DNA of 64,000 bases, taken from positions 744,001-808,000 of the forward strand of contig OX596335.1 in NCBI GenBank assembly GCA_951394405.1, given 5' to 3'. Each line of letters opens with the position of its first letter. Position 1 is the first letter of the stretch. This document shows positions 42,460 to 53,580 of the stretch, in pieces. The notes below the pieces were generated by a model that had not been told where the DNA came from, did not search any database, and was given only the letters and a program-made list of their open reading frames with translations. Source of the stretch: Coprinellus micaceus (lineage: Eukaryota; Basidiomycota; Agaricomycetes; Agaricales; Psathyrellaceae). The translations under genes were made by a program, and so were the position numbers.

Positions 42460-43768
42460 ATGGCCGACTCCCGACTTGCCCAAGTTTCTGGACATCTTTC
42501 GAACGCGTATGGACGTGGCCTGTTGGCTGGTGAGGTAGCGATCATCACTGGTATGTGTTTTTTGCTGCGTACGTGTAGCCGGGTCAAACTTGACATCGGA
42601 TCTTCCAGGTGCTGGTCAGGTATGTACAGCTCGCAGTCAGGGATGTTTACTTCTCAACGCACCTGGTGCAGGGTATTGGCAAGGCTAGTGCCATCCTTTT
42701 TGCCAAGGAAGGAGCGAAAGTTGTGATTAGCGAGTGAGTTCTCGACCCGCTACTACCTTCAAGCAAGCTAACGAGCGTAGCATCGACGCTAAGCGTCTAG
42801 AAGGTGTCGAGGCGGAGATCAAGGCTGCCGGTGGAGATGTCTTGTCCGTTGCTGGTGACGTCGGCGCCGAAGACTTCCCCAAGAAGATCGTGGATGCCAC
42901 CGTCGAGTGCGTCGCCCAAAGACCCCATCCTATCCCTCGCAGGACTGACGGCAGCTCAGGAAGTTCGGCAAGATCAACCATATCGTCAACAACGGTGCGT
43001 TTGCCCCTATTTTCTGGGACCGGTTATCCAGTTCGCCGGCGCTTATCCGCATTACCTAGCTGGGTTCACGTATGACAAGATGCTACACACGACCCCCGAC
43101 GATGCCTGGGACGTCATTATGAAGATCCACGTTCGCGCTCCCTTCCGCCTTATCCGCCAAGCCGCTCCCTACTTCCGTATCAAGGTGCGTAATCAATTCG
43201 ATCCCGGTCACCCTACCCCTCCTCATTGCGCTCTTTGTAGGGAGGTAAGGAGAACCGCTCCATCATCAATGTCTCCTCGACCTCTGGCCTGCACGGGAAC
43301 GTCGGCCAGGCGAACTACGCCGCTGCCAAGTCCGCCGTTCTCGGTCTCACGAAGACTATCGCGAAGGAGTGGGGTCAGTTCAACGTTCGTGCCAACAGCA
43401 TTGCGTTCGGTCTCATTCACACTCGGTTCGTCATCCATCTCAATTGAATTCGCTAAGCTGTTAACCAAAGCACCGCTCAGCTTAACTGCGTCGAAAGAGG
43501 CGGGCGCCTCCATCGAGGTGAACGGCAAGAAGGTCGCCCTTGGCGTCCCTGGCGCTCCACGACCAGAAGGCGCCGACGAGAAGGTGTACGCTGCTATCCC
43601 CCTCCGTCGCGGAGGGACTGTGGAGGATGCGGCCGGTTCTGTTCTCTTGTACGTGTACCTCCTCACGCCCCCTTGACCATTGACTGACTGGTTGATAGCC
43701 TCGCGTCGCCCTTGGCTTCGTATGTGACTGGTCACACTCTCGAGGTTACCGGCGGTGTTGGTATCTGA
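42460..43768 (+). CDS. Short-chain dehydrogenase, 3-oxoacyl-reductase-like
   Basis: About nine small exons, the first being 42460-42550, 42609-42619 (11 nt), 42672-42733, 42781-42906 and one beginning at about 42962. The spliced protein starts MADSRLAQVSGHLSNAYGRG and has the Rossmann motif ITGAGQGIGKASAILFAKEG split over three exons, NNAGFTYDKMLH, IINVSSTSG, and the catalytic NYAAAKSAVLG. It ends VTGHTLEVTGGVGI. These features fit FabG-like NAD(P)-dependent SDRs. Compared with short bacterial FabG it has an extra segment near the C-terminus (SKEAGASIEVNGKKVALG). The substrate is unknown; 3-oxoacyl reduction or a secondary alcohol is a reasonable guess. Confidence 0.85.
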
Positions 43769-44072
43769 AACGCTCATCTAACCTCAAATGTATGTATGTA
43801 TCCTTTTTATCATACCTATCGCAGGACTCCCCCCGTCCTGTATAGCGCGAGGCCTGAGGAAGCTCTCTGCCTCCGAGCTGCCTTAACTCACTAGGCTATA
43901 TCATGCATCCTACCCAATGTACATGCACCCGTTCGGCCTTCAAGGTGGCCTGAGCGACCTCGGCCTCCAGCATTATATAAAATGACGTGGGGTCATCTGT
44001 CAGCACGTCTTGGCCGCTTTGCTCAGAGTCCCACGCATGTTATCCCACTCCATAACTCCCCCCACTGAAACA
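43769..44072. other. Intergenic upstream of the Sar1-like gene
   Basis: Contains the 3' flank of the SDR and a TATA box at 43974-43982, about 95 bp before the Sar1-like ATG. No other gene. Confidence 0.5.
43974..43982 (+). promoter_or_regulatory. TATA box of the Sar1-like gene
   Basis: TATATAAAA, 91-99 bp upstream of the ATG at 44073. Confidence 0.5.
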
Positions 44073-44881
44073 ATGCTTGGGTGGGTGTTCGGTACTATCG
44101 GTTCGCTCTTCAACACGGGTACGCCCAAGAAAGTCGCCTTTATCGGCCCAGCAGTATCGGGCGCTGGGAAGGTGCGGCGTCACATGGCGATTGCAAGCAG
44201 TGAGCTGATCTTGGTGCCATGGCAGACCCTGGTAGACCATCTGAAGTCCGGTCAATATGTCGTCAAAAAAGGATCGATTTATCCTGGTTTGTTCCCCCAA
44301 ATTTTGCTTGAATAGCTTTGGATACTCACTTGAGATAATTGCAGAGATTGTGGAAGACGTCAAGCTTGGAGAAGTAGGTATAACCGCGTTTATTGCGCCT
44401 GCAAATGGGGATGGTACGCTTCACGACCAAGCGCTTCATCAAAAGTCGCCTGATCACTTGATGCAGGACGTCGACTCTTTCAAGAGGAGGTCACGAAGGA
44501 GCCAAGCTGGTGCCATGGTATTGTATACTTGATCAGCTTGGAGTATGATGCCCTTGAAACCTACAAGGACGAGCTCGAGACTCTGCTTTCCAAGACTTCT
44601 CCGACTCCGGTGCTCGTACTCGCACTCCACGAGACGTCAAAGCCTTCAGAGGAACAAATCACGGCAGATTTAGGCCTTGCAGCCCACCAGGTACGTCCTT
44701 GGAGCTTCGAGCGGAGAAAGGATGGGCTGTCGACGACAGTCAGTCGGACAGGGTGAAGCTAGCGGTTACGGCTTTGTCGCGTGCTGTTGAGCATGAAGGT
44801 GAGCATTTTGACCAGCTTGGCTTCGATCGTGTCAACTTAGCCAATTTAGGTACCCAATGGCTCTCGGAAAGGCTTGCTTAG
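44073..44881 (+). CDS. Diverged Sar1/Arf-type small GTPase, probable pseudo-GTPase
   Basis: Six exons (44073-44171, 44226-44286, 44345-44413, 44467-44690, 44744-44798, 44850-44881) splice to 179 residues, close to Sar1 (about 190). The start MLGWVFGTIGSLFNTG mirrors the amphipathic N-terminus of Sar1. The P-loop is complete only after splicing (IGPAVSGAGK joined to T). CHGIVYLISLEYDALETYKDELETLL matches the Sar1 segment after switch II, and the last two exons match its C-terminus (SRAVEHEGTQWLSERLA). The switch II DxGG is replaced by APANGDG, and the NKxD guanine-specificity motif by LHET. GTP binding and hydrolysis are therefore doubtful, while the fold and perhaps membrane association may persist. 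Sar1 initiates COPII coat assembly at the ER; this protein more likely has a regulatory or unknown role. A broken copy follows at 45095. Confidence 0.68.
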
Positions 44882-45094
44882 GAGGGGAAAGGAAGGGGAG
44901 TGGAGGAGTAGACACCGAGCAACGCACGAATCCCTTTCCGCAACTTTCCCCGCCCAAAAGAAACGGACACTGAATAGGGCCGTGACGGCAAATGCTGAAA
45001 ACCAACTCGGTTTGACCCCGCGGAAAATGTCCTTCTGTAGTTAGTGTTATCTTCGCCTCTCCTTCGAAGTTCCGCGTGACATATTGTGACAGCC

Positions 45095-45866
45095 ACACCG
45101 TGGTTGAACGGATTGAACCACTATTTTGGGGCACCTCGCATCCTGAGAAGTACATAGCTTTCGTTGGCCCTGGTGTAACGGAAAACGCTAAGGTTGGCAC
45201 TTTCGGCGCTGGATTTTGGACAAACAATTGGAGGCCGACGATGCAATAGAAAATCTTTCACAACCTGAAACCTGGAGGATATGCCCTTTAAAGGGCCCCA
45301 ATGCATATAGGCCAGTCCCTGAGTGCGACAGCTGCCAGGGACCCCTCGATCGATGACCGCAGCAGAGCGAAACGAGAGTGTCAAGATTGGTACCCCGATG
45401 GTAACGGTGCTCATTGGATTGGCAAACAAAGGTGGTGAGTTCTCTCTTGGGTCCCCTGCGGATTAGTTTCTTGACGTGCCCAAGCTCGACGATCCATTGA
45501 AGAGACTCTGAAAGAAGGACCAGGGTGGTATGTACCGGGCGACTGTACACCCGATGCCAAGCTCTCCAGAGGCTCTGGGGTTGTAGTCCCGGTGCTCGTG
45601 CTCGTTATGTACGAGGGTGAGTGGCCGTGCGATGCGGAGATCATGTCGCTGCTTGGCTTAGCAGATGACCCGGTACGTACTTGAATCTCTGACGGGATAA
45701 TCATCGGCTACCGAGCTCCGCGCGGCAGGGTAATTTCAAAGTTTCTGCCCCGACGTTACGGGGTGCAGCTGGAAGTGAAGGTAGGCCATCTTGCCGTCTC
45801 TCGGAAGGTTATCACCTCAAATGATGAATGGGAGGATTTGAGTGGCTCTCCGAGAAGCTGTCATAA
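45095..45866 (+). pseudogene. Broken second copy of the Sar1-like gene
   Basis: The exons of the neighbouring gene can be followed in the same order. VERIEPLFWGTSHPEKYIAF with VGPGVTENAK lies at about 45097-45190. KIFHNLKPGGYAL follows after a GT...AG intron, then SVKIGTPMVTVLIGLANKG, then VVVPVLVLVMYEGEWPCDAE with LLGLADDP, then LRGAAGSEG joined to FEWLSEKLS and a stop at 45864-45866. Intron positions agree with copy 1. The start codon is missing, the P-loop Gly-Lys is gone (TENAK), and a TAA interrupts the second exon where copy 1 has a Lys codon. It is a tandem duplicate that has decayed. Confidence 0.65.
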
Positions 45867-48800
45867 TAAACGTCTGCAGATGAATTGGTCTCCTTCGCGT
45901 CTTATCAGTGGACTGCAATAAGAAATTGTCAGATTTCTTGTGTACGTTCCTTAGCTCAGTGCGCGCCCATGTCCGGGGTACTAAGCCATAAAATTTGCGG
46001 CCTGTTCGTACTGCAGTGCTTACTGTGTATCCCGAACTCCTCACTCCCAAGTCAAATGATTCATCGAGGAAGCCTGCTGGGTTCATTTGGCTTCCTCGCA
46101 TGAATAAGCGCCCAGGAGTTCCGGCGTTTGCCATTAAAATGGCTTGCTGAGTCAGCTTTGCAAAAGTAATCTGTGTGGTAACTTCCGTCGCGCCCTTTGC
46201 CCGTATGGCCTTGATCGACTCCCCTTTCCATCACTGCCTGCAGGAGATGGCCTCCGACAACGCCACCCAGATACCCACCGACGCTGAACTTGCGTATTGC
46301 GGACTTGAAACCGTCCTCCCCGGGCGTCCTCTTCATGTCCTGTCTCCCTCTTGCCAGCTGAACTGCTCGGCCCCATACTCTAAAAATGCGCCGCTCTTCA
46401 GGAACGAGATCTCGAGAGTCCCTACAAGGGCGGAACCACTGCATTTGCGTTTGCTTGGGCCATCAGGCTCAGTCATGACTGGAGAGCTCTCACCTTTAGA
46501 TTCCCCGAATTGTGCTCGAGAATCTCGTTCTTCGTGGCCCCGACGCCTCATCCGCTATCATGCAATTAGCGGGATTCCTCCTCACTGGTCGACCCCCCGA
46601 AATAGAGCTTTCTTATTTGATTGACTTTGAGGTTTGAGCTCTATTGCCCACCACAACGCATATGACTGTGGCTGTGGTATCGTGCACATCAGGATCCTCA
46701 GCCTTGGGAATGGTGCCTTGGATCCAGCAGCCCTCAGGTGATTTCTACCCAGTGTCCTCAAGGGCCTGCTCGAGCTCGACTCTTCCCTTCCACAGCCTGT
46801 GCTCTTTATGCAACGTGGCAGAGTGCTTTGTGTATCCAGGTAGAGGTATGCGGGCCCCGAAGGTATGTTAACGACCAAAGGTTGTTGTGGGATCGTTGCG
46901 CATCAATTAGAGATTCCATACGCACTCTCCCCTAGATTGCTAAACGGGCTAATTATGTTGCTCAGTACAACTTTGAAGGGCCACACCCACTGACTGCGCC
47001 TACTACTTGAAAAGTTAGGGGCAACTTCGCGACAGACTTACGATCCACGTGATGGGAGCTGGCTACTCCTTCCGGCCGAGCTCGGGTCAACCAGCGAGGA
47101 ACGCTGCAAGTTTGGCTTGAGCCACACACATGGCCATGGGTGGCATTGGGCAAAGGGTTTGGTAACGGTTCAGTCAATTATATCGCGGGATATGATGCCA
47201 GAGGCTTTCTTTCGTTCCCCCACCATCTCCAGCGATTCCGGATCCCCTCCCCAGGTCCGCACCTTTCACCGTGCCACTTCAACAGCAGGCAGGGTCTCCA
47301 TCGATCGCAAGGCAAACTGGTGGGATGACGCTCTGCTGGGCTGGTGAGCTCTACAGAGAATGAGGTGATTTTGCAAGAGGCTCTGGGAGTCACGGCGGAC
47401 ACTCCTTCTCTGCTTGCACCGGGCCAACTCTCTGTCGCTTTTCCAATCCGAGTCTGTCCACTGGTCCCTCCAGGGCGAGATCTAACCTTCACTTTCTCCT
47501 TGTTCCATCACTCGTCAACATCCCATGGGTGATTACCCGGATCTCGTACTGTGGCCTTTTTCGGTGCCTGCAGGCTGGCTGGCCAGGGGATCGGTCTGCG
47601 TCCATCGGTACACGTCCCTGGTCTCGCGTACATCAGTCGCTTTCGGATGGACTGGGCTCACTACGTATGGCTATCGCGTTCCATGGCCAATGTAACGCGC
47701 GAAAAGGTCATGTCATGTAGTGTCCTCAAACAATCGGTGCGCCTGCGCGATTTTCCCTTGCTGTTTGATCAAAAGTGGGTCGCATGACTGGAACATTCCT
47801 AGAGAAGATCAGGTGAAGAGGGAACGGCGGCTCGGCGCGTCCCTGTCGCTGCTTGCCTGCAGCATGCTCCCTTCCAAGAGTATGCACCCCAATTAACTCG
47901 TGTTTAGTCCGACATCTATTCCCTCATCTTGGCTTCGCGGTTTCCGGGAAGGGATGTACGGCGAAACACCCCACGATGGCCTGTCCAAATCCCCCGGCCT
48001 CCGCGTTTTCTCCTGGGATTAGGTGCGTTTTCTGTTATGGAACCGTCGATAAGAGTGCTTTTTGTCGTTGATTCCGCCGGATATAGGAGTTGGAAGGTCG
48101 CCGCTGCAGCTTGATTCTTGAACCCCGCAAGCACACTCCGTCGCGATCTCTCCGTCAATCTGCAACTCTATCGTATTGGATACCCACCAACGTCATCCTC
48201 GTCTCATTCGAACGAACTTCTGTGACGCTCCTCTCCTATCTTGGTTTCTTCACATTCTATTGCTCCCTGAATGAATTGAGTGTGCTTTACTGCCCTGGCC
48301 TTCTTACTCGCCCGAGGTGGATGATGGTAGCGTACCCGTTTAACCATTCCCTCCATTCCCTCGGTGTGCCCACTGGAGACTTCATGTGACTAAAGAGCAC
48401 GCTGTGCCCGCATGTGGTTCAGACCACACTGGTGTACCAAGTCTATCTCGTGGTGAGAGATCATATTCATCCTCAATTAGCCGCTTATCTTTGCTTTATC
48501 CTTTTTTATCGTAAATGCGGTTTCTGCCAGTGCTTCTCCTGCTCCATCCCGACGATGGATTGTCGATGGGTTCAACTCAGCGCCATCTCACCTACAAGTC
48601 CTACGATGGCTCCGATGCGCAAGTACTTGTGGCTGCGAGAGGGCTTCGAGTGGATTCGCAGGTCGTTTTGGGATACACGTATAGGACGTTCGACTCCTCA
48701 AGCAGACTTTGCATGAGGCAAGGTGAAAGTCGACAACCCTCTCCGTAATCACAGCACGGAACGACTGCAAGAAAGATACCGAGGACAATTGACAAGCCAA

Positions 48801-49374
48801 CCTGACCTCTCTGACCTTGCCTCGCGTTTGCATCATTCCTTCTCAAGAATTCCGCTTACCAGATGCTTCTTGTCTGAGGTCGCGAGGCTTGACATTTGAA
48901 ATCACACAAGCTCGGTCTCTCAGTTTCATCGAGAGGCTCGTTCCAGTGGCGGTTTTGGCAAACCAGGTGCCTCATCGGTCACGGTGAAGACGAGGGATGC
49001 GCTGGCTCTGTTCGAGGATCAGCTATGTCGGATTCAATATGTCGGGGATGCTGTTAGTGGCAGGAAGGTTACTGATTTTAGGCTGATCGAGGAGGGGGAG
49101 GAGGAGGGCCGGTGACTTGTGGGGGGTGGTGGCAATATTGGGAATAGAGAGACCGTGGATGTGGGACCTGCGTAAGGGTGCCATCGATATCGATAATGCG
49201 GGGTAGGGCGAGGACTGGGGCCCTTAAGCAACCGTATGCCGGAGGCTGCCAGATCCATCGGATCAAGATCCGCACTCCGCCTCTCCGCCCCTTATAAGTG
49301 TCCGCCACTCCATTCTACTCAGTCCGCCATCCAGCCCTCCCATCCTCTTCATCCCTCTCGTCTCTCTCACAACC
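45867..49374. other. Gene-poor stretch of 3.5 kb
   Basis: No gene was recognised on either strand. Several open frames of 60-150 codons exist (for example 46175-46624 plus, 48414-48716 plus), but none has a domain, codon pattern or splice signals that join to neighbours. No transposase, reverse transcriptase or inverted repeat was found. The right end is the FKBP12 promoter with a TATA box at 49292-49298. The stretch could hold a decayed gene beyond recognition by eye. Confidence 0.4.
49292..49298 (+). promoter_or_regulatory. TATA box of the FKBP12 gene
   Basis: TTATAAG, 77-83 bp before the ATG at 49375, followed by a pyrimidine-rich leader (CATCCTCTTCATCCCTCTCG and onward) typical of strongly expressed fungal genes. 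Confidence 0.55.
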
Positions 49375-50040
49375 ATGGTGCGTTCTGTTCGTCGTTCTCG
49401 ACGTCGACCAACCTGTTGACGCGTTCCGCTCTCAGGGTGTCACCATTGACCGTATCAGCCCCGGCGATGGCAAGACCTTCCCCCAGAAGGGTGGTGAGTC
49501 TGTCACCCTCGCATGGCATCGGAATGTCAACGCCAACGTCGACCCTTGCTTTACAGATAAGGTTAAAATACACTATATCGGGACTCTCATCGACGGCAAG
49601 AAGTTCGACTCGAGTAGAGATCGGTGAGTGGCGTTCTCCCTGTGTGGAAGGAGGTATCGGATTTCAGTTACCCAAATTAACGACATTTGTTAGTAGGGCC
49701 CCTTTCGAAACCGAGATTGGCACCGGTAAGGTGATCAGGGGCTGGGACGAGGGTAGGTGCATCCATGGTGTTGTTCTCGAGCTCGTTTTCGCTGATTATC
49801 GATGAGATCAGGCGTATTACAGTTGACTCTGGGCGAGAAGGCAATATTGGTTGTGACGCCTGACTGGGTGAGCACCGCTGTTCGTGACCATCACCGAGCT
49901 TGCTGACCGCGACTCGTTTCTTCAACCTCCAGGCATATGGTGGTCGTGGGTTCCCGCCGGTCATCCCACCAAATGCGACGCTCAGATTTGAAGTCGAACT
50001 GGTGGCAGTCAACGGCGTCGAGCGCGAAGGTCCTCAATGA
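49375..50040 (+). CDS. FPR1: FKBP12-type peptidyl-prolyl isomerase
   Basis: Six exons (49375-49377, 49436-49493, 49557-49623, 49697-49752, 49812-49867, 49933-50040) give 115 residues. The first coding exon is the ATG alone; the intron follows at once, and exon 2 opens [19 protein letters not shown]. Active-site and drug-pocket residues are visible: [20 protein letters not shown], the [18 protein letters not shown] loop, [17 protein letters not shown] and FEVELVAVN. It catalyses cis-trans isomerisation of prolyl bonds in the cytosol and by family knowledge binds FK506 and rapamycin, linking to calcineurin and TOR. The C-terminus has a short extra tail, GVEREGPQ. Confidence 0.95.
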
Positions 50041-53000
50041 ACGGACGCCTTTCAACTCGTCTCCTCACCGCTGTCTTCGCCGCCTTCGCTATCCTCCCTT
50101 CTCCTTCAGCACTTCACTCTTGGGTCCTTTGCGTCGTTCCTTGTTCAAGGCGAGCTCACTGCAGCTCGCACTTTCATCGACCCCACACCATCTTCTTTCA
50201 CTTGCTCGCAACCATCTCATATGCATTCTTGTACTATTAGCATTCTCTTCACAATTGGCATTGTCTCCCAGCTCGCTCTCTATATTCCCTGCCCTTGAAC
50301 TGTTCAAACGAGGGTGTAATGTGTGCACCTTCTCCGCGATGGGTGCCAAGATATGGATACAGTCCGATTAGGGGTACGATCACCCAGACGCGATTAGATT
50401 AGATTGTGGGGTAATTATAGCACGCGACGCGTGCCACCGGCACCCGTCATATATCGCGATTGGGCGCTGGCTGCCAATGAGGAGCCTTGAATTAATGAAG
50501 AAGGGAGCGTAGGAGCATCAACGAGGCACTGAAACGCGTCTTTCAACGCGAAGTACTATGTATGCCGTATTCCTACTACTGTTGCGCAGGCCACGATCTG
50601 TTTTTAGCCACTCGCTAAAAGTAGGCGCCCAGATACAAGCGAGTGCCGTGATGTAACTGGGGCAAATGAAGATCGTGTAACGATCTGTCAAGCCTATGGA
50701 GCTACTAGCTCGTGTGGGTCCGGGGCCCGACCCCTTCACTCCTTTGCAATTCCTACCGCGCGTATCTTCCTTCAGTACCTCGAAGGCTGGTAAAAGAGAC
50801 TCATCGGCGCCACTCCACACCCATGTTTAAGCTTTTTACTTTTTTGACATGGGGGTTCTAGGCTTCGCCTACCCCGGGCCTTCTCAAGGCTTCTCTAAGT
50901 CTGGGACATATCACAATTAACCATAATTGCCATCCCATTAAAGCCCATTTCATCTGACACGTTCCACTCGATGTTTCGATTTGATTCCGACAGAAAGTGT
51001 AAACGCTCCGCCGCCGGGAAGTTCTTGCCATTAATTCTAGACCTACGAGGGGTGAGAAGCTTGGGAAGGCACGCCCACTCGGCTCTCCGGGTAGATAGTA
51101 AAAGAAGGCGCGAGCTAAGGCGCGTGGGGTATCATAGTCCTGGGAGCTAGGCGGCAGAAAAGGGAAAAAGGCTCCGACGCTAGGTGTGTCGATTCAAGGG
51201 GTGTTATTTGTGAGTACTCCTTGGGTCGGACCTCGTAGGGCTTGTAAACGTCGGTGGCTCTATGCCTACGTCCAACCGACCCTGGTGTTTGAATTAAGCT
51301 ATAATAGGTATATGGACTGGCGCGTGGTGCGGAAGAAGCTTCTTACTATCGCTTCGTCCCCCACGATAGACCTCATTGAACAGGCTACAAAATGAGGTCG
51401 GAGTTGTGGATACAAGGTGAACAGGTACGCGAGGGTGTACCTGTGACCACTCGACCGTGAATAGCTTTCGTTATCACCGACGTGGTGATACTCTAAACTA
51501 TCGATTGTCACCCGGATTACGATCGAGCACCTCGAGCACCTCGAGCACGACTAAATGCCATCGAAACACATCTCAGAGGTCTGTGCTTAATGCTAGATAC
51601 CTACGTCACGAGGCGAGGACTCCGGCATAGCGTGTGGTAGTGTCGCAGTTAGTCGCAGAGATAGAACACCCCCTTGGACCTTTGACATGTGTGGAACTAG
51701 GGTCCAAAACGTCGATCACACTAGAGTCGATCGCGTTCAAACTGCTGCGCCGGATAGGCGCGTGTAAGATGAGCGACCGAGTTCGCGATTAGGAATATAC
51801 GTTGAGCATCAAAGAACATGCCAATCAGTGTCAATCGCCCACGTTTGGCTGAAGGAAATGTCACTCCCACGTCACGAACCAAAAGACGAACTAATCAGGA
51901 AAGTCTACATCCATACATATCAAGCGCAAAAGGCCGAGCGCCACGGTATACTCGCGTGTTTTCCTAGTTTAGTTTAGTCCAGACCTGTCATTGCCATGGT
52001 CATGCCTCCTTTTGTCCGAGGCGCGTTCCCTTCGCATAGTCATCGGGGATGCTGCGTGGAGCTCCGCCGGGTGCTTTCGTCGAGGGAGGCAGGTGCTTAA
52101 ACGTACCCCAGATTCTTGTGCCACCCGCTATCTATCGATCTACCCCTGGTCCCATAGTGCGTAATGTGAGCTTAGATAGCGCACCCCGCGGTCCATTTTG
52201 ACGCAGTATAGCCAGGCACGCTAAGTTCGAGGGTCTATTACACGTAACAAGCTCATCTGCGCCCAAAGGCATTACTTGGAACAGAGATAGGCCGGATCCT
52301 ACTCCACCGAGGAGCCTTTCGAAAAGCGGAAAGATCCACCTCAAGCTTTGATCGTGTGCTGTTCTGTAATCGAGCTAGGTCGACAATTTCCGAGTCGCAG
52401 TACTCATCGGTCGTTCCGAGGTGTGCGATCGAATAGGACCCCGTCGGTAGTCTAGTCTCGTTTGGGACCCTAGGTCCACCAAGGACCCGAGTACTTCCTG
52501 TGCATCTTGAAGTAAGGCGTGTGTGTGGCACAAGAGAAGCGGGGTTGTAGCGACCCTTCCAAAACGTGTCACGATGAGTGATGTCATTAAGCGCTGGGTT
52601 TGGCGCCCATCCCGCCCGCCATGCGTCAGGCGCACTATCTCACGGCCCGTTCCCGGCTCTCGTCAGTTACGATCGGCTCTAGGTCTCACGAACGGGGCTC
52701 TTGCCTCGTGTTTCTACTCCACGCCATGCCTACGTTAAACAACAGCGGACTGCGTCTGAGGCATGTGAGTTACATTGGACCGGAAGATCGCGGCGACGTC
52801 CGGATCGCTTCATCGATGGTGTTGCAGGGTGCAGGAGCGGAGTTTTCAGTGGATTCAGGTGGCATGCAAGGTAGGACTACGGTAAAACATTCTACATGCA
52901 CATTACGCTCAATATTCACAAATGCGACTGTACTCCGAATATCACAGCGCTTTATACACGTGGCGGCCCGACCTCACGAACCTCGTCATGCGACGTGAGT

Positions 53001-53580
53001 CAGTTGGAACTTGGGGGCATACCTCGGGAGGGTGCATAATCAGCGACAGTACAGCATTACGTTCCCCTATAGGGTGGAAGCGAAGTGGATTGACTGGGGC
53101 AAATGTACGGGAAATGCAGGCACTATGATCGTTAGGGCTGTCCGTGTCAGGGTAAGGAGAAACTGTGAAGGTAGGTAGACAGAATGATACATATTTGCAG
53201 TTTTGAGCGTAGCTAGTGTGAAAATGGATGAGTAAGTACTTGGTTCTAGAAGTTCATTTGGCATTAAGAAGAGATCTGCGCGTCGTCGTGTCCAGAAACT
53301 ATACGGCGTAAGTGGGGAAGAGTTAGCGTTCGGGGGGTTGCAAGGGAAACACAGCGTGAAAGTAAACGTAAGTAGGTGTGAAGGGTGCGTAGTGCTTGAG
53401 TTAGTAGGGGATAATAAATGAGGGAACGTATGCGGATTGACATATAAGAGTGCCAGTGTATGAAGCAAATGTCCAGGGGTCTACGGGTCTGGTCTATTGT
53501 CTATTTGTTGCAAGGAAGGGAAAATGGGGGTTATCAGTGAGTGGCTTGCGCAGGGGGATCCCGTCTGCGAACGCGCGCCT
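50041..53580. other. Gene-poor stretch of 3.5 kb
   Basis: No gene or RNA gene was recognised. A three-copy CGAGCACCT repeat lies at about 51523-51549. Open frames are short and unsupported. The composition is mixed, without an obvious transposon end. Confidence 0.4.
51523..51549. repeat. Short tandem repeat (CGAGCACCT)3
   Basis: Three head-to-tail 9-bp units, the last with two changes. Confidence 0.6.

Noticed and set aside
45121..45550. Minus-strand frames over the second Sar1-like copy
   Set aside because: The plus strand shows ordered homology to the neighbouring gene; the minus frames have no family match.
46175..46624. Plus-strand frame of 149 codons
   Set aside because: No domain, no splice partners, and overlapping frames of equal length on the other strand.
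48790..49040. Possible second FKBP or partial gene upstream of FKBP12
   Set aside because: No FKBP motifs in any frame; the short open frames do not join.
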